DNA of 64,000 bases from assembly GCF_000196675.2 (NCBI RefSeq), contig NC_015312.1, forward strand, positions 5,472,501 through 5,536,500, given 5' to 3'. Below are positions 48,098 to 57,024 of this stretch, piece by piece. How positions within the stretch are numbered: position 1 is the first letter of the stretch; every line of letters starts with the position of its first letter. The DNA comes from Pseudonocardia benzenivorans CB1190 (GTDB taxonomy: Bacteria; Actinomycetota; Actinomycetes; Mycobacteriales; Pseudonocardiaceae). The notes under the pieces are model-generated. The model saw nothing but the letters and a program-made list of their open reading frames with translations. It had not been told where the DNA came from and made no database searches. The position numbers and the translations under genes are program-made.

Positions 48098-49363
48098 GTG
48101 AGCAGCCCCTGGTCCGCCCCGCACGCCACCCGTCCCGTCCGCGGGCGCGTCACGGTGCCCGGTTCGAAGTCCGTGACCAACCGCGCGATCCTGCTCGCCG
48201 CGCTGTCCGGCGGCCCGGCGTCGGTGTCGGGTGCGCCCGCGACGCGCGACACCGCGTTGATGGTGGATGCGTTGCGCGCCATGGGGGTGCCCGTCTCGGT
48301 CGAGGGCGAGCGCGTGGTCGTCGAGCGACACGCGGGGCTCACGGGTGGCGACGTCGACTGCGGGCTCGCGGGGACCGTGATGCGGTTCGTCCCGCCCGCG
48401 GCGGCGCTGGCCGACGGCGAGGTCCGCTTCGACGGCGACCCGCGGGCCCGGGAACGTCCGATGGGGACGGTGCTCGACGCGTTGCGTGCCCTCGGCGCCG
48501 AGATCGACGGCGACGCGCTGCCGTTCACGTTGCGGGGCTCCGGGTCACTGCCCGGCGGGGTGGTGACGATCGACGCGTCGGCGTCGTCGCAGTTCGTGTC
48601 GGGGCTGCTGCTCTCGGCGGCCCGGTTCGACAAGGGGGTCACCGTCCACCACGACGGCAGGCCCGTGCCGTCGCTGCCGCACATCGACATGACGGTCGCG
48701 ATGCTGCGCGAGGCGGGGGTCGACGTCGACGACTCCGAGGCGAACACCTGGCGGGTCTCCCCGGGCCCGATCGCGGCCCGCGACTGGACGGTGGAGCCCG
48801 ACCTGTCGAACGCGTCGGTGTTCCTCGCGGCGGCCGCGGTCACCGGGGGCCGGGTCACCGTCGCGGGGTGGCCACACCGCTCCACCCAGCCCGGCGTGGG
48901 GATCCTCCCCGTGCTGGCCGCGTTCGGCTGCATCGTCGAGCCCGAGGGCGACGGGATGACCGTCACCGGCCCGCCCGTCCTGCGCGGCGTCGACGTCGAC
49001 CTGCACGACGTCGGCGAGCTCACCCCGACGGTCGCTGCCGTCGCGGCGCTGGCCGCCACCCCCTCGCGGCTGCGCGGCGTCGCGCACCTGCGCGGCCACG
49101 AGACCGACCGCATCGCCGCGCTGGCCGCGGAGATCGCCGCGCTCGGGGGCGACGTCGAGGAGACCCCCGACGGCCTGGAGATCCGGCCCGCCGCGCTGAC
49201 CGCACCCGCGGGACGGCCGTGGGGGGCCTACGCCGACCACCGGATGGCGACCGCGGGCGCGCTCGTCGGGCTCGTCGTCCCGGGGATCGAGGTCGACGAC
49301 ATCGGCGCGACCGGCAAGACCTTCCCCGACTTCCCGGGCAGCTGGGCGGCGCTGGTCGGATGA
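48098..49363 (+). CDS. aroA: 3-phosphoshikimate 1-carboxyvinyltransferase (EPSP synthase)
   Basis: A 421-residue shikimate pathway enzyme: VTVPGSKSVTNRAILLAALS, LAGTVMRFVPPAAALADGEV, RARERPMGTVLDALRALGAE and DHRMATAGALVGLVVPGIEV. The GTG at 48098 (VSSPWSAPHATR) is preferred; an ATG at 48089 is also in frame. It makes EPSP from shikimate-3-phosphate and PEP. rsgA follows 7 bp downstream, as in M. tuberculosis Rv3227-Rv3228. Confidence 0.93.
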   Translation: MSSPWSAPHATRPVRGRVTVPGSKSVTNRAILLAALSGGPASVSGAPATRDTALMVDALRAMGVPVSVEGERVVVERHAGLTGGDVDCGLAGTVMRFVPPAAALADGEVRFDGDPRARERPMGTVLDALRALGAEIDGDALPFTLRGSGSLPGGVVTIDASASSQFVSGLLLSAARFDKGVTVHHDGRPVPSLPHIDMTVAMLREAGVDVDDSEANTWRVSPGPIAARDWTVEPDLSNASVFLAAAAVTGGRVTVAGWPHRSTQPGVGILPVLAAFGCIVEPEGDGMTVTGPPVLRGVDVDLHDVGELTPTVAAVAALAATPSRLRGVAHLRGHETDRIAALAAEIAALGGDVEETPDGLEIRPAALTAPAGRPWGAYADHRMATAGALVGLVVPGIEVDDIGATGKTFPDFPGSWAALVG

Positions 49364-49370
49364 CGAGGCG

Positions 49371-50372
49371 ATGACTCCGGCCCGGCCCCGCGAGTACGAC
49401 GAGTCCGACGTCCGGGTGCGCCCGGGGAGGCGCGGGTCACGCCCCCGAAGCAAGCGCCGCCCCGACCACGCCGACGCGACCGAGGCGATGGTCATCGGCG
49501 TCGACCGCGGCCGCTGGACCTGCGCCCCGGACGGCGACGCGACCCGGCGGCCCGTGACGGCGATGCGGGCCCGCGAGCTGGGCCGCACGCCGATCGTCGT
49601 CGGCGACCGCGTCGGGCTGTCGGGTGACGTGTCCGGCGACGTCGACACGCTGGCCCGCATCGTCCGCGTCGAGGAGCGTGCCACCGTCCTGCGGCGCACC
49701 GCCGACGACACCGACCCCTACGAGCGGATCGTGGTCGCGAACGCCGCGCAGCTGGTGATCGTCACCGCGCTGGCCGACCCCGAGCCACGGACCGGGTTCG
49801 TCGACCGCTGCCTCGTCGCCGCCTACGCCGGCGGGCTGTCGCCCGTTCTGTGCCTCACCAAGTCGGACCTGGCCGATCCCGGGCCGTTCTCCGCGCACTA
49901 CGCAGAGCTGGAGTTCCCGGTCGTCGTGACCCGGCGCGACCAGCCGCCCGACGAGCTGGCCGCGCTGCTCGACGGCCAGGTCTCGGCGCTCGTGGGCCAT
50001 TCGGGCGTCGGCAAGTCGACGCTGGTCAACGCGCTGGTGCCGGATGCCGAGCGCGCGGTCGGGGCGGTGTCGGGCGTCGGCAAGGGCCGGCACACGACGA
50101 CGGCGGCGCTGGCCCTGCCGCTGCCCGACGGGCGGGGCTGGGTCGTCGACACGCCGGGGGTGCGGTCGTTCGGGCTCGCCCACGTGACGCCCGGCGAGGT
50201 CATCGCCGCGTTCGACGACATGGCCGCCGCCGTCGAGGACTGCCCGCGCGGCTGTGGACACCTCGGACCGCCCGCCGACCCGGAGTGTGCGCTGGACGCC
50301 CTGGTCGCGAGCGGTGCACTGCGCCCGGCACGGCTCGCGGCGCTGCGCCGGGTCCTGGTCGCCCTGCGCTGA
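49371..50372 (+). CDS. rsgA: Ribosome small-subunit-dependent GTPase RsgA
   Basis: A 333-residue circularly permuted GTPase for 30S maturation. G motifs occur in the order G4 (LTKSDL, near 162), G1 (GHSGVGKST, near 209) and G3 (DTPG, near 259). The N-terminal OB-fold (~35-100) and a C-terminal zinc knuckle (CPRGCGHLG with a following PECAL cysteine) are present. Co-directional and closely spaced with aroA. Confidence 0.92.
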   Translation: MTPARPREYDESDVRVRPGRRGSRPRSKRRPDHADATEAMVIGVDRGRWTCAPDGDATRRPVTAMRARELGRTPIVVGDRVGLSGDVSGDVDTLARIVRVEERATVLRRTADDTDPYERIVVANAAQLVIVTALADPEPRTGFVDRCLVAAYAGGLSPVLCLTKSDLADPGPFSAHYAELEFPVVVTRRDQPPDELAALLDGQVSALVGHSGVGKSTLVNALVPDAERAVGAVSGVGKGRHTTTAALALPLPDGRGWVVDTPGVRSFGLAHVTPGEVIAAFDDMAAAVEDCPRGCGHLGPPADPECALDALVASGALRPARLAALRRVLVALR

Positions 50373-50397
50373 CCGGTGTTCGCTAGCGTCTGGCGCC

Positions 50398-51207
50398 ATG
50401 GCGGTGAGGGTGGCGCGCGGGCCCGCGTGGCCCGTCCTGCTGCTCGCCGTGCTCGCCGGTTTGGTCACGGCGTGCGGGCCGGGGCAGCCGTCCGACGCCG
50501 CGCCATCCGGCCTCCCCAAGTTCTACGACGCCACCCAGCTGCTCGACGTCCTCACCCAGCGCCGCACGGCCGACCCGACCGCCCAGCTGTCGGTCGTCGG
50601 CGACGTCACCGGCTCGGTACCGGTCACCTTCACCGCGCAGGGCGGGCTGAGCCTCGTGGGTCCGACGCCCGCGCTCGCCCTGGACCAGACGATGACCTGG
50701 CCGGGAGCCGCGCCGCAGCAGACCGGCTTCGTGCTGCGCGACGGCGAGGTGTGGCTGCGCACGGCCGACGGCGGGACGCCGTGGCTGCGGGCCGGGTCGG
50801 CGACGACGCAGGCCGACCGGATGCGCGTCGCGATCGCCGACGCGCTCGGCGACGCCACCGACCCCACCGCCAACCTGTCCCGCTACGCCGACGCCACCCT
50901 GGTCTCCGACGCCGCCGACGAGGTCGTCGACGGCGTGCCCACCGTCCGGTACACCCTGGTCGTCGACCTGACCAGGGCCTCGACGATCGAGCCCGACCCC
51001 GAGCTCAAGGCGCAGCTCGACCAGCAGATCCGCGACGGGCTCACCCGCATCACCTCGACGTTGTGGGTTGACGCCGACACCCGTCCGGTCCGCACCCAGC
51101 AGCGTCAGGGGCTCGCCGACATGGGCACGCTCGCCACCACGGCCGACTACCGGTCGTGGGGCACGTCCGTCACGATCAGCCCGCCCCCGCCCGCCGAGGT
51201 GCGATGA
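50398..51207 (+). CDS. LppX/LprAFG-like lipoprotein
   Basis: A 269-residue lipoprotein with signal WPVLLLAVLAGLVTAC and lipobox VTAC. The body (VVGDVTGSVPVTFTAQGGLS, WLRTADGGTPWLRAGSATTQ, VVDGVPTVRYTLVVDLTRAS) is the antiparallel half-barrel seen in LppX/LprG lipid-binding lipoproteins. ATG 50398 follows TAGCGT by 8 nt. The stop overlaps the kinase start (ATGA), so an envelope lipoprotein and a Ser/Thr kinase are made together. Confidence 0.78.
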   Translation: MAVRVARGPAWPVLLLAVLAGLVTACGPGQPSDAAPSGLPKFYDATQLLDVLTQRRTADPTAQLSVVGDVTGSVPVTFTAQGGLSLVGPTPALALDQTMTWPGAAPQQTGFVLRDGEVWLRTADGGTPWLRAGSATTQADRMRVAIADALGDATDPTANLSRYADATLVSDAADEVVDGVPTVRYTLVVDLTRASTIEPDPELKAQLDQQIRDGLTRITSTLWVDADTRPVRTQQRQGLADMGTLATTADYRSWGTSVTISPPPPAEVR

Positions 51208-52634
51208 CGACGACGGACCCACGGTCGGTCGGCCCGTTCACGATCCACCGCGTCCTCGGCGAGGGCGGCATGGGCAAGGTGTACCTCGGCCGGTCCCGCG
51301 ACGGGCGGCAGGCGGCGGTCAAGGTGGTGCGCTCCGCGCTGGCCGACGACCCGGAGTTCCGCGCCCGCTTCCGCCAGGAGGTCGCGGCCGCGACGCGGGT
51401 GCACGGCGTCTACACCGCGGCGCTGCTCGGGGCCGATCCCGACGCGCCCGCGCCGTGGATGGCCACGGAGTACGTCCCGGCGCCGTCGTTGCGCGAGGCG
51501 GTCTCCGAGCACGGCCCCATGCCCGCGGAGTCGGTGCGCCGGCTGGGCATCGGGCTCGCCGACGCGCTGGCCGCGATCCACACGGCCGGCGTCGTGCACC
51601 GCGATCTCAAACCCGGCAACGTCCTGCTTGCACACGACGGCCCGAAGGTCATCGACTTCGGCATCGCCCGCGCCACCGACGCGACGACGCTCACCCGCAC
51701 GGGCGCGGTCATCGGCACCCCGGGGTTCATCGCGCCGGAGGTCCTTGCGCACGGCCGCGCGGGCCCTGCCGCCGACGTGTTCGCGCTGGGCGGGGTCCTG
51801 CTGCACGCCGCGACGGGCCGGGCACCGTTCGGTGAGGGCGACGCCGCGGCGCTGCTCTACCGGGCGGCCAACGTCGACCCGGACCTGTCCGGGGTGCCGC
51901 CCGCGCTGGTGCCGACGGTCGCCGCCTGCCTGCACCGCGACCCCGCGCAGCGACCCACACCGGCGCAGATCCGCGACGCGCTCGGCGGCGACCGTGACCG
52001 TCCGACGGCGGGATGGCTGCCGGGCCGGCTGGAGCCGGCACCGCCGAAACCGGTGGCGCGCACGCGGTTCTCGCCCGTGCTCGCGATCGGGGCCGTCGCG
52101 GCGGTCATCGCGGTGGTGGGTGGGATCGTGCTGGCGCTGCGCCCCGGCTCGACGCCGCAGAACCCGCCGCCCCCGCCGGCCGCGACGGCCACCGGCATCG
52201 CCCCGCCCACGTCGGGCGCACCTCAGACCTCGACCCAGACCTCGACCCAGACCTCGACGGCCCCCGCCGACCTCACGGTCTCGCCGTCGGCCACGGGGTT
52301 CAGCACACCGTCGAACAACATCGCCTGCTATGTCTCGCCCAACTCGGTGCGCTGCGACATCTCCGAGCAGTCCTGGGACCCGTCGACGATCCCGGCGCGG
52401 CCTGCCGACTGCCAGGGCGTCTGGGGCGACTCGCTGACGGTCAGCGGCGGGGACCGCCCGACGTTCACCTGCCACGGCGACACCGTCTTCGGCACCGGGC
52501 CCGTCCTCGACTACGGCAGGTCCCTGCGGGTCGGCGACGTCACGTGCACCAGCCGGACGACGGGCGTCGAGTGCCGGGTGGGGGCCAGCGGGCACGGCTT
52601 CTCGATGTCCAAGAGCGGCTACCAGTGGTTCTGA
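51204..52634 (+). CDS. Transmembrane serine/threonine protein kinase (PASTA-less)
   Basis: A 476-residue PknB-like kinase: glycine loop LGEGGMGKVYLG, catalytic loop HRDLKPGNVLL near 132, DFGIARATD and APEVL. One membrane helix lies near 289-312, then a Pro/Thr linker with TSTQTSTQTST repeats. The ~110-residue extracellular domain with six cysteines (FSTPSNNIACYVSPNSVRCD, then FTCHGDTVF) resembles DUF6636 rather than PASTA. The cysteines suggest disulfides and a sensory role. Confidence 0.87.
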   Translation: MTTTDPRSVGPFTIHRVLGEGGMGKVYLGRSRDGRQAAVKVVRSALADDPEFRARFRQEVAAATRVHGVYTAALLGADPDAPAPWMATEYVPAPSLREAVSEHGPMPAESVRRLGIGLADALAAIHTAGVVHRDLKPGNVLLAHDGPKVIDFGIARATDATTLTRTGAVIGTPGFIAPEVLAHGRAGPAADVFALGGVLLHAATGRAPFGEGDAAALLYRAANVDPDLSGVPPALVPTVAACLHRDPAQRPTPAQIRDALGGDRDRPTAGWLPGRLEPAPPKPVARTRFSPVLAIGAVAAVIAVVGGIVLALRPGSTPQNPPPPPAATATGIAPPTSGAPQTSTQTSTQTSTAPADLTVSPSATGFSTPSNNIACYVSPNSVRCDISEQSWDPSTIPARPADCQGVWGDSLTVSGGDRPTFTCHGDTVFGTGPVLDYGRSLRVGDVTCTSRTTGVECRVGASGHGFSMSKSGYQWF

Positions 52635-52638
52635 GGGG

Positions 52639-53211
52639 TCAGCCCGTGAACCGGCCGATCAGCAGGTCCAGCCTGCCCTCCTGACCGTCCGGGGGGATCC
52701 GGCCGCTGTCGGCGAGGACGGCCATCCCGTGCACGGCGCTCCAGACGACCTCGGCGAGCGGCTCGCGCTGCTCGTCGCCCGCGGGGAAGCAGCCGACGAA
52801 CTCGTCGAAGCACGCCCGCATGGGGGCCGGCGTCTCGTCCGTCGCGAACGCGAGATCGGTGGGCATGACGAACATCGCCTGGTAGAGCGCGGGGCGTTCG
52901 GCGGCGAAGCGCAGGTAGGCGCGGCAGACCGCCCGCAGCGCCACCGGCCCCGGCGCGGCCACGGCCGCCCGGGCGCGACCCAGTTGCTCCGCGAGCTCAC
53001 CGAACCCGTCCAGCGCGACCGCGCTGACGATGGCGTCCTTGCCCGCGAAGTGGCTGTAGAGGACCGGCTGGCTGTACTCGACGCGCTCGGCCAGCCGCCG
53101 GGTGGTCACCGCGTCCCAGCCCTCCGTCTCGGCGAGCTCCCGCGCGGCCGTGACGATCAGCTGGTGGCGCTGGGCGCGTTCGCGTTCGCGGCGCCCGGTG
53201 ACGGCGGACAT
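52639..53211 (-). CDS. TetR family transcriptional repressor
   Basis: A 190-residue regulator with an N-terminal helix-turn-helix (AARELAETEGWDAVTTRRLA, then YSQPVLYSHFAGKDAI) and a ligand-binding C-terminal domain of the TetR_C_33-like type. A TAGGAT hexamer lies 6 nt before the ATG, implying leaderless expression. Two CTAGCA-type operators fill the intergenic region, one over its own promoter. It probably represses the divergent DUF4267 gene and itself. Confidence 0.87.
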   Translation of the reverse strand: MSAVTGRRERERAQRHQLIVTAARELAETEGWDAVTTRRLAERVEYSQPVLYSHFAGKDAIVSAVALDGFGELAEQLGRARAAVAAPGPVALRAVCRAYLRFAAERPALYQAMFVMPTDLAFATDETPAPMRACFDEFVGCFPAGDEQREPLAEVVWSAVHGMAVLADSGRIPPDGQEGRLDLLIGRFTG

Positions 53212-53220
53212 GCACCCATC

Positions 53221-53234
53221 CTAGCAGTGCTAGA
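53221..53234. promoter_or_regulatory. TetR operator 1
   Basis: CTAGCA-G-TGCTAG (53221-53233), overlapping the tetR -10 hexamer (TAGGAT on the minus strand). Same core as operator 2. Confidence 0.65.
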
Positions 53235-53258
53235 CATTCTGCCGACGGCAGGTTAGCG

Positions 53259-53287
53259 TTGACCTAGTTTCTAGCAACGCTAGATCT
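53259..53287 (+). promoter_or_regulatory. DUF4267 promoter with TetR operator 2
   Basis: TTGACC (53259-53264), then a 16-nt spacer and TAGATC (53281-53286). The operator TCTAGC-AAC-GCTAGA (53270-53284) covers the spacer and -10, about 50 bp from operator 1 centre to centre. Confidence 0.65.
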
Positions 53288-53307
53288 CGTCTCCGGAAGG
53301 ACCTCTC

Positions 53308-53685
53308 ATGCTCGTCACCGTCGCGAACGTGCTCGCCGGGCTCGTCGCCGCCGGCATCGTCGTCATCGGCGCGCGGGTCTTCTGGGCCCCACGCGCCGCC
53401 GCCGGCTTCGGCATCCCGCACACGCCGACCGAGGACCGCACCGTCCAGGCCTGGCTGACCGTCAAGGGCGTGCGCGACATGGCGTGCGGGCTCTTCGTCG
53501 TCGTGCTGATGCTCACCGCGACGCCGCACGTGCTGGGCTGGTTCATGCTCGCCGCCGCCGCCATCCCCGTGGGCGACGGGCTGATCGTGCTGCGCAGCAA
53601 GGGCGCGAAAGCCGTCGCCTTCGGCGTCCACTGGGGCACGGCCGCGGTGATGGTCGTGATCAGCGTCCTGCTGCTGCTGTCGTGA
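53308..53685 (+). CDS. DUF4267 small membrane protein
   Basis: A 125-residue protein with four hydrophobic helices, including the TVQAWLTVKGVRDMACGLFV motif typical of DUF4267. Function unknown. It is the likely target of the divergent TetR repressor. GGAAGGACCTCTC precedes the ATG. Confidence 0.82.
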   Translation: MLVTVANVLAGLVAAGIVVIGARVFWAPRAAAGFGIPHTPTEDRTVQAWLTVKGVRDMACGLFVVVLMLTATPHVLGWFMLAAAAIPVGDGLIVLRSKGAKAVAFGVHWGTAAVMVVISVLLLLS

Positions 53686-53710
53686 CCCCGGGCCGAACGA
53701 CCCGTGCCGC

Positions 53711-55354
53711 TCACCGGGCCTGGTGCGGGTACGTGTGGTCGGTCGGCGGGACGAGGGTCTCCTTCACCGCGCGCGGACTCGTCCACCGCTGCAGGTTGTA
53801 GACCGAGCCGGCCTTGTCGTTGGTGCCCGACGCCCGCGCCCCGCCGAACGGCTGCTGCCCGACGACCGCACCCGTCGGCTTGTCGTTGACGTAGAAGTTC
53901 CCGGCCGCGAAGCGCAACGCCCCGTGGGCCGCGTCGATCGCGGTGCGGTCGGTCGCGAACACCGAGCCGGTCAACGCGTAGGGGGTCGCGGTGTCGACGG
54001 TCCGCAGCACCTCGTCCCAGCTGCCGGGCGCCGCGTCGTCCCAGACGTGGACGGCGAGCACCGGTCCGAACAGCTCCGTGGTGAAGACGTCGTGGCCCGG
54101 GTCGTCGCCGACCAGCACCGTCGGCTCGACGAACCAGCCCTCGGCGTCGTCGCAGCCACCGCCCGCCAGCACCTCCAGGTCGCCGCGCACGCGGGCGAGC
54201 ACACCGGAGAGCCGGGCGAAGGCGCGGCCGTCGATGACGGCGCCGCCGAACGTCGACAGGTCCTCGACGTCGCCGAAGCCGACCGTGCGCGTCGTGTCGG
54301 CCAGCGCCTCCCGCAGCCCCGACTTCCACAGCGACGCCGGGACGAACGCCCGCGAGGCCGCCGAGCACTTCTGGCCCTGGTACTCGAACGCGCCCCTGAC
54401 CAGCGCCGTCACCAGGGCGGCCGGGTCGGCCGACGGGTGCGCGACGACGAAGTCCTTGCCGCCGGTCTCCCCGACCAGCCGCGGGTAGGACCGGTAGCGC
54501 GGCAGGTTGTCGGCGACCGAGCGCCACAGGTGCCGGAACGTCGCCGTCGACCCGGTGAAGTGCACGCCGGCCAGCTCCGGCGACGCGAGCGCCACCTCCG
54601 AGACCGCGGCGCCGTCGCCGGTGACCATGTTGACCACCCCGGGCGGCAGCCCCGCCTCCTCCAGCAGCCGCATCGTGTACCAGGCCGCGAGGGTCTGGGT
54701 CGGGCTCGGCTTCCACACGACGGTGTTGCCCATCAGCGCGGGGGCCGTCGGCAGGTTTCCGGCGATCGCGGTGAAGTTGAACGGCGTGATCGCGAGGACG
54801 AAGCCCTCCAGCGGCCGGTGGTCGAACCGGTTCCAGACGCCAGGGCTCGACACCGGCTGCTCGGCCAGGATCCGGCGGGCGTAGTGCACGTTCCAGCGCC
54901 AGAAGTCGATCAGCTCGCAGGCGGCGTCGATCTCGGCCTGCTGGACCGACTTGGACTGGCCCATGACCGTCGCGGCGTTCAACGTCGCCCGCCACGGCCC
55001 GGCGAGCAGGTCGGCGGCCCGCAGGAACACCGCCGCGCGCTCGTCGAACGGCAGCGCCTGCCACCCGGGGGCCGCGTCGCGGGCGGCGGCGACGGCGGCC
55101 TCGACGTCGGCGGCCGTCGCCTGTGCCGACACCCCGAGTACCCGGTGCCGACGGTGCGGGGAGACGACGTCGATCCGCTCCCCGCCGCCCATCCGGCGTA
55201 CCCCGCCGACGGTGCCGGTGAGCTCGTGGGGGGTGCCGTCGAGCTCGGCGATCCGGGACCGCAACGCGGCCCGCTCGGGGCTGCCCGGGGCGTGCCCGAG
55301 TACGGGCTCGTTGCGCGGTACGGGGACGTCGGTGACACCGGTCAGCGCGGACAT
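53711..55354 (-). CDS. pruA: 1-pyrroline-5-carboxylate dehydrogenase
   Basis: A 547-residue aldehyde dehydrogenase of the stand-alone PruA/ALDH4 type: ITPFNFTAIAGNLPTAPALM, VGETGGKDFVVAH with the catalytic Glu, EYQGQKCSAASR with the nucleophile cysteine and the PruA-specific C-terminal KAGSVYNLQRWTSPRAVKET. Oxidises glutamate semialdehyde to glutamate in proline catabolism. A proline dehydrogenase partner (putA/prodh) is not within the window on this side. Confidence 0.92.
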   Translation of the reverse strand: MSALTGVTDVPVPRNEPVLGHAPGSPERAALRSRIAELDGTPHELTGTVGGVRRMGGGERIDVVSPHRRHRVLGVSAQATAADVEAAVAAARDAAPGWQALPFDERAAVFLRAADLLAGPWRATLNAATVMGQSKSVQQAEIDAACELIDFWRWNVHYARRILAEQPVSSPGVWNRFDHRPLEGFVLAITPFNFTAIAGNLPTAPALMGNTVVWKPSPTQTLAAWYTMRLLEEAGLPPGVVNMVTGDGAAVSEVALASPELAGVHFTGSTATFRHLWRSVADNLPRYRSYPRLVGETGGKDFVVAHPSADPAALVTALVRGAFEYQGQKCSAASRAFVPASLWKSGLREALADTTRTVGFGDVEDLSTFGGAVIDGRAFARLSGVLARVRGDLEVLAGGGCDDAEGWFVEPTVLVGDDPGHDVFTTELFGPVLAVHVWDDAAPGSWDEVLRTVDTATPYALTGSVFATDRTAIDAAHGALRFAAGNFYVNDKPTGAVVGQQPFGGARASGTNDKAGSVYNLQRWTSPRAVKETLVPPTDHTYPHQAR

Positions 55355-55438
55355 TCCTCCAGCGTGGACCCGTCACGCGGCCGTGTCATGCCCTGCCGGG
55401 CTACGCGTCGCCCGGTTGCGGGTGGCAAGCTTCCGGGC

Positions 55439-56032
55439 ATGACAACGGGGGGCAAGGAAGGCGCCGGACCACCCGAGCGACCCGAACCGGTTCCCGACCG
55501 GACGGCGCCCGCATCCTCGCCGGGGCCGCCGCCGCTGCGGATCGGCACCGCGGAGCGCGAGTCGGCGGCCAAGGCGCTCGACGCCCATCTGGAGGCGGGA
55601 CGGCTCGGCGTCGAGGAGTACGCCGACCGCTCGGCGGCGGCCGCGGTGGCGACCGTCGCGAGCGAGCTGCAGGCGCTGTTCGTCGACCTCCCCGAGCCGC
55701 ACCCGACGCTGCCCGGCACCGCCGTGACGCCGGTCGCCCCCGCGGCCTCGGTGCCCGCGCCGACGGGCGCGCAGCCGCCCGCCGAGCGGTCGCCGCTGTC
55801 GAGCTGGGGGCCGCGGATCGTGGCGATCACGCCGATCGTCGCGCTCGCGCTGTTCCTGGCGCTCAACGGCGTCTTCGCGCAGGCCTGGATCTTCTTCCTG
55901 CTGATCCCCGCCGTCGGCGGGCTCGTCTACGGCCGCGAGCGGGGCGACGACCGGGATCGGGACCGGGAGCAGCGCCGGCTGCTGCGCGACGACCGCCGCC
56001 GGCTCGACCGCGGCGACGGGGACCGCCCCTGA
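55439..56032 (+). CDS. DUF1707 domain protein
   Basis: A 197-residue protein. The N-terminal Pro-rich ~30 residues precede the DUF1707 (SHOCT-like) domain LRIGTAERESAAKALDAHLE followed by GRLGVEEYADRSA. Two hydrophobic helices near 140-165 and a strongly charged tail of alternating Asp and Arg (DDRDRDREQRR) end it. Such proteins are often short-domain envelope components of unknown role. Confidence 0.8.
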   Translation: MTTGGKEGAGPPERPEPVPDRTAPASSPGPPPLRIGTAERESAAKALDAHLEAGRLGVEEYADRSAAAAVATVASELQALFVDLPEPHPTLPGTAVTPVAPAASVPAPTGAQPPAERSPLSSWGPRIVAITPIVALALFLALNGVFAQAWIFFLLIPAVGGLVYGRERGDDRDRDREQRRLLRDDRRRLDRGDGDRP

Positions 56033-56038
56033 GGTCGC

Positions 56039-56911
56039 TCACGGGATCGGTGGCCAGGGAGGGACGACGTCGGGGTAGTCGCCCGGGACGCGTCCGGGAT
56101 AGACGGCCGGGCGCTTCTCCAGGAACGACGCCACGCCCTCCGCCGCGTCGGGGCCCCGGCCGAGGAGGTCGATCGCGCGCGAGTCCAGCCGGTGCGCCTC
56201 CCACGGTCCCGGCGCGCCGAGCATCGACCACAGCAGCTGCCGCGACACCGACACCGACACCGCCGACGTGTTGTCCGCGATCTCGCGGGCCAGCGCGTGC
56301 GCGGTACCGAGCAGGGCGTCGTCGGGAACGACCCGGGACACGAGCCGTCCCGCGAGCGCCTCCGCGGCGTCGAACACCCGGCCGGTCGCGACCCACTCCA
56401 TCGCCTGCGAGATGCCGACGACCCGCGGCAGGAACCAGCTCGACGCGGCCTCCGGCACCAGCCCCCGGCGGGCGAAGACGAACCCGAACCGGGCGGACTC
56501 CGCCGCGATCCGCACGTCCATCGGCAGGGTCATCGTCGCGCCGATGCCGACCGCGGGCCCGTTGATCGCGCCGATGACCGGCTTGCGCGAGGCCGCGACC
56601 CGCAACGACACCACACCGCCCCGGTCGCGGGGAACGCCGTCGACCTCGCCGTGACGCTGGTCGGCGGCCCGCGCACCGTCGGACGCGTCGAACGTCGACG
56701 CGCCGCGGGAGAGATCGGCGCCCGCGCAGAACCCCCGGCCGCGCCCGGTCACGATGACGACCCGGACGTCGCCGTCGGCGTCGGCCGCGTCGAACGCCTC
56801 GACGAGCTCGTCGGCCATCGTCGAGGTGAAGGCGTTGAGCTTGGCGGGGCGGTCGAGCGTCAGCGTCGCGATGCCGTCGACGACCTCGTACGCGATCTCG
56901 GTGAACTCCAC
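56039..56911 (-). CDS. Enoyl-CoA hydratase/isomerase family protein
   Basis: A 290-residue crotonase-fold enzyme: TLDRPAKLNAFTSTM, GFCAGADLSRG (oxyanion hole 1) and AINGPAVGIGATMTLPMDVR (oxyanion hole 2). The usual glutamates of true hydratases are not both obvious: after the second motif FARRGLVPEAASSWFLPRVV supplies only one, which suggests an isomerase- or hydrolase-like member. GTG 56911 has GAGGAGG upstream. Probably involved in fatty acid or aromatic acid degradation. Confidence 0.83.
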   Translation of the reverse strand: MEFTEIAYEVVDGIATLTLDRPAKLNAFTSTMADELVEAFDAADADGDVRVVIVTGRGRGFCAGADLSRGASTFDASDGARAADQRHGEVDGVPRDRGGVVSLRVAASRKPVIGAINGPAVGIGATMTLPMDVRIAAESARFGFVFARRGLVPEAASSWFLPRVVGISQAMEWVATGRVFDAAEALAGRLVSRVVPDDALLGTAHALAREIADNTSAVSVSVSRQLLWSMLGAPGPWEAHRLDSRAIDLLGRGPDAAEGVASFLEKRPAVYPGRVPGDYPDVVPPWPPIP

Positions 56912-57024
56912 GCGGTTCCTCCTCGGCGAGCGGCTGCGCCTCCGTTCTAGCCGACGACGTCGCCGTCCGCGATCACGGGCCCGCTCGCGCGGCGGGACGG
57001 CCGCCGGGCACCTACCCTCCGGCG

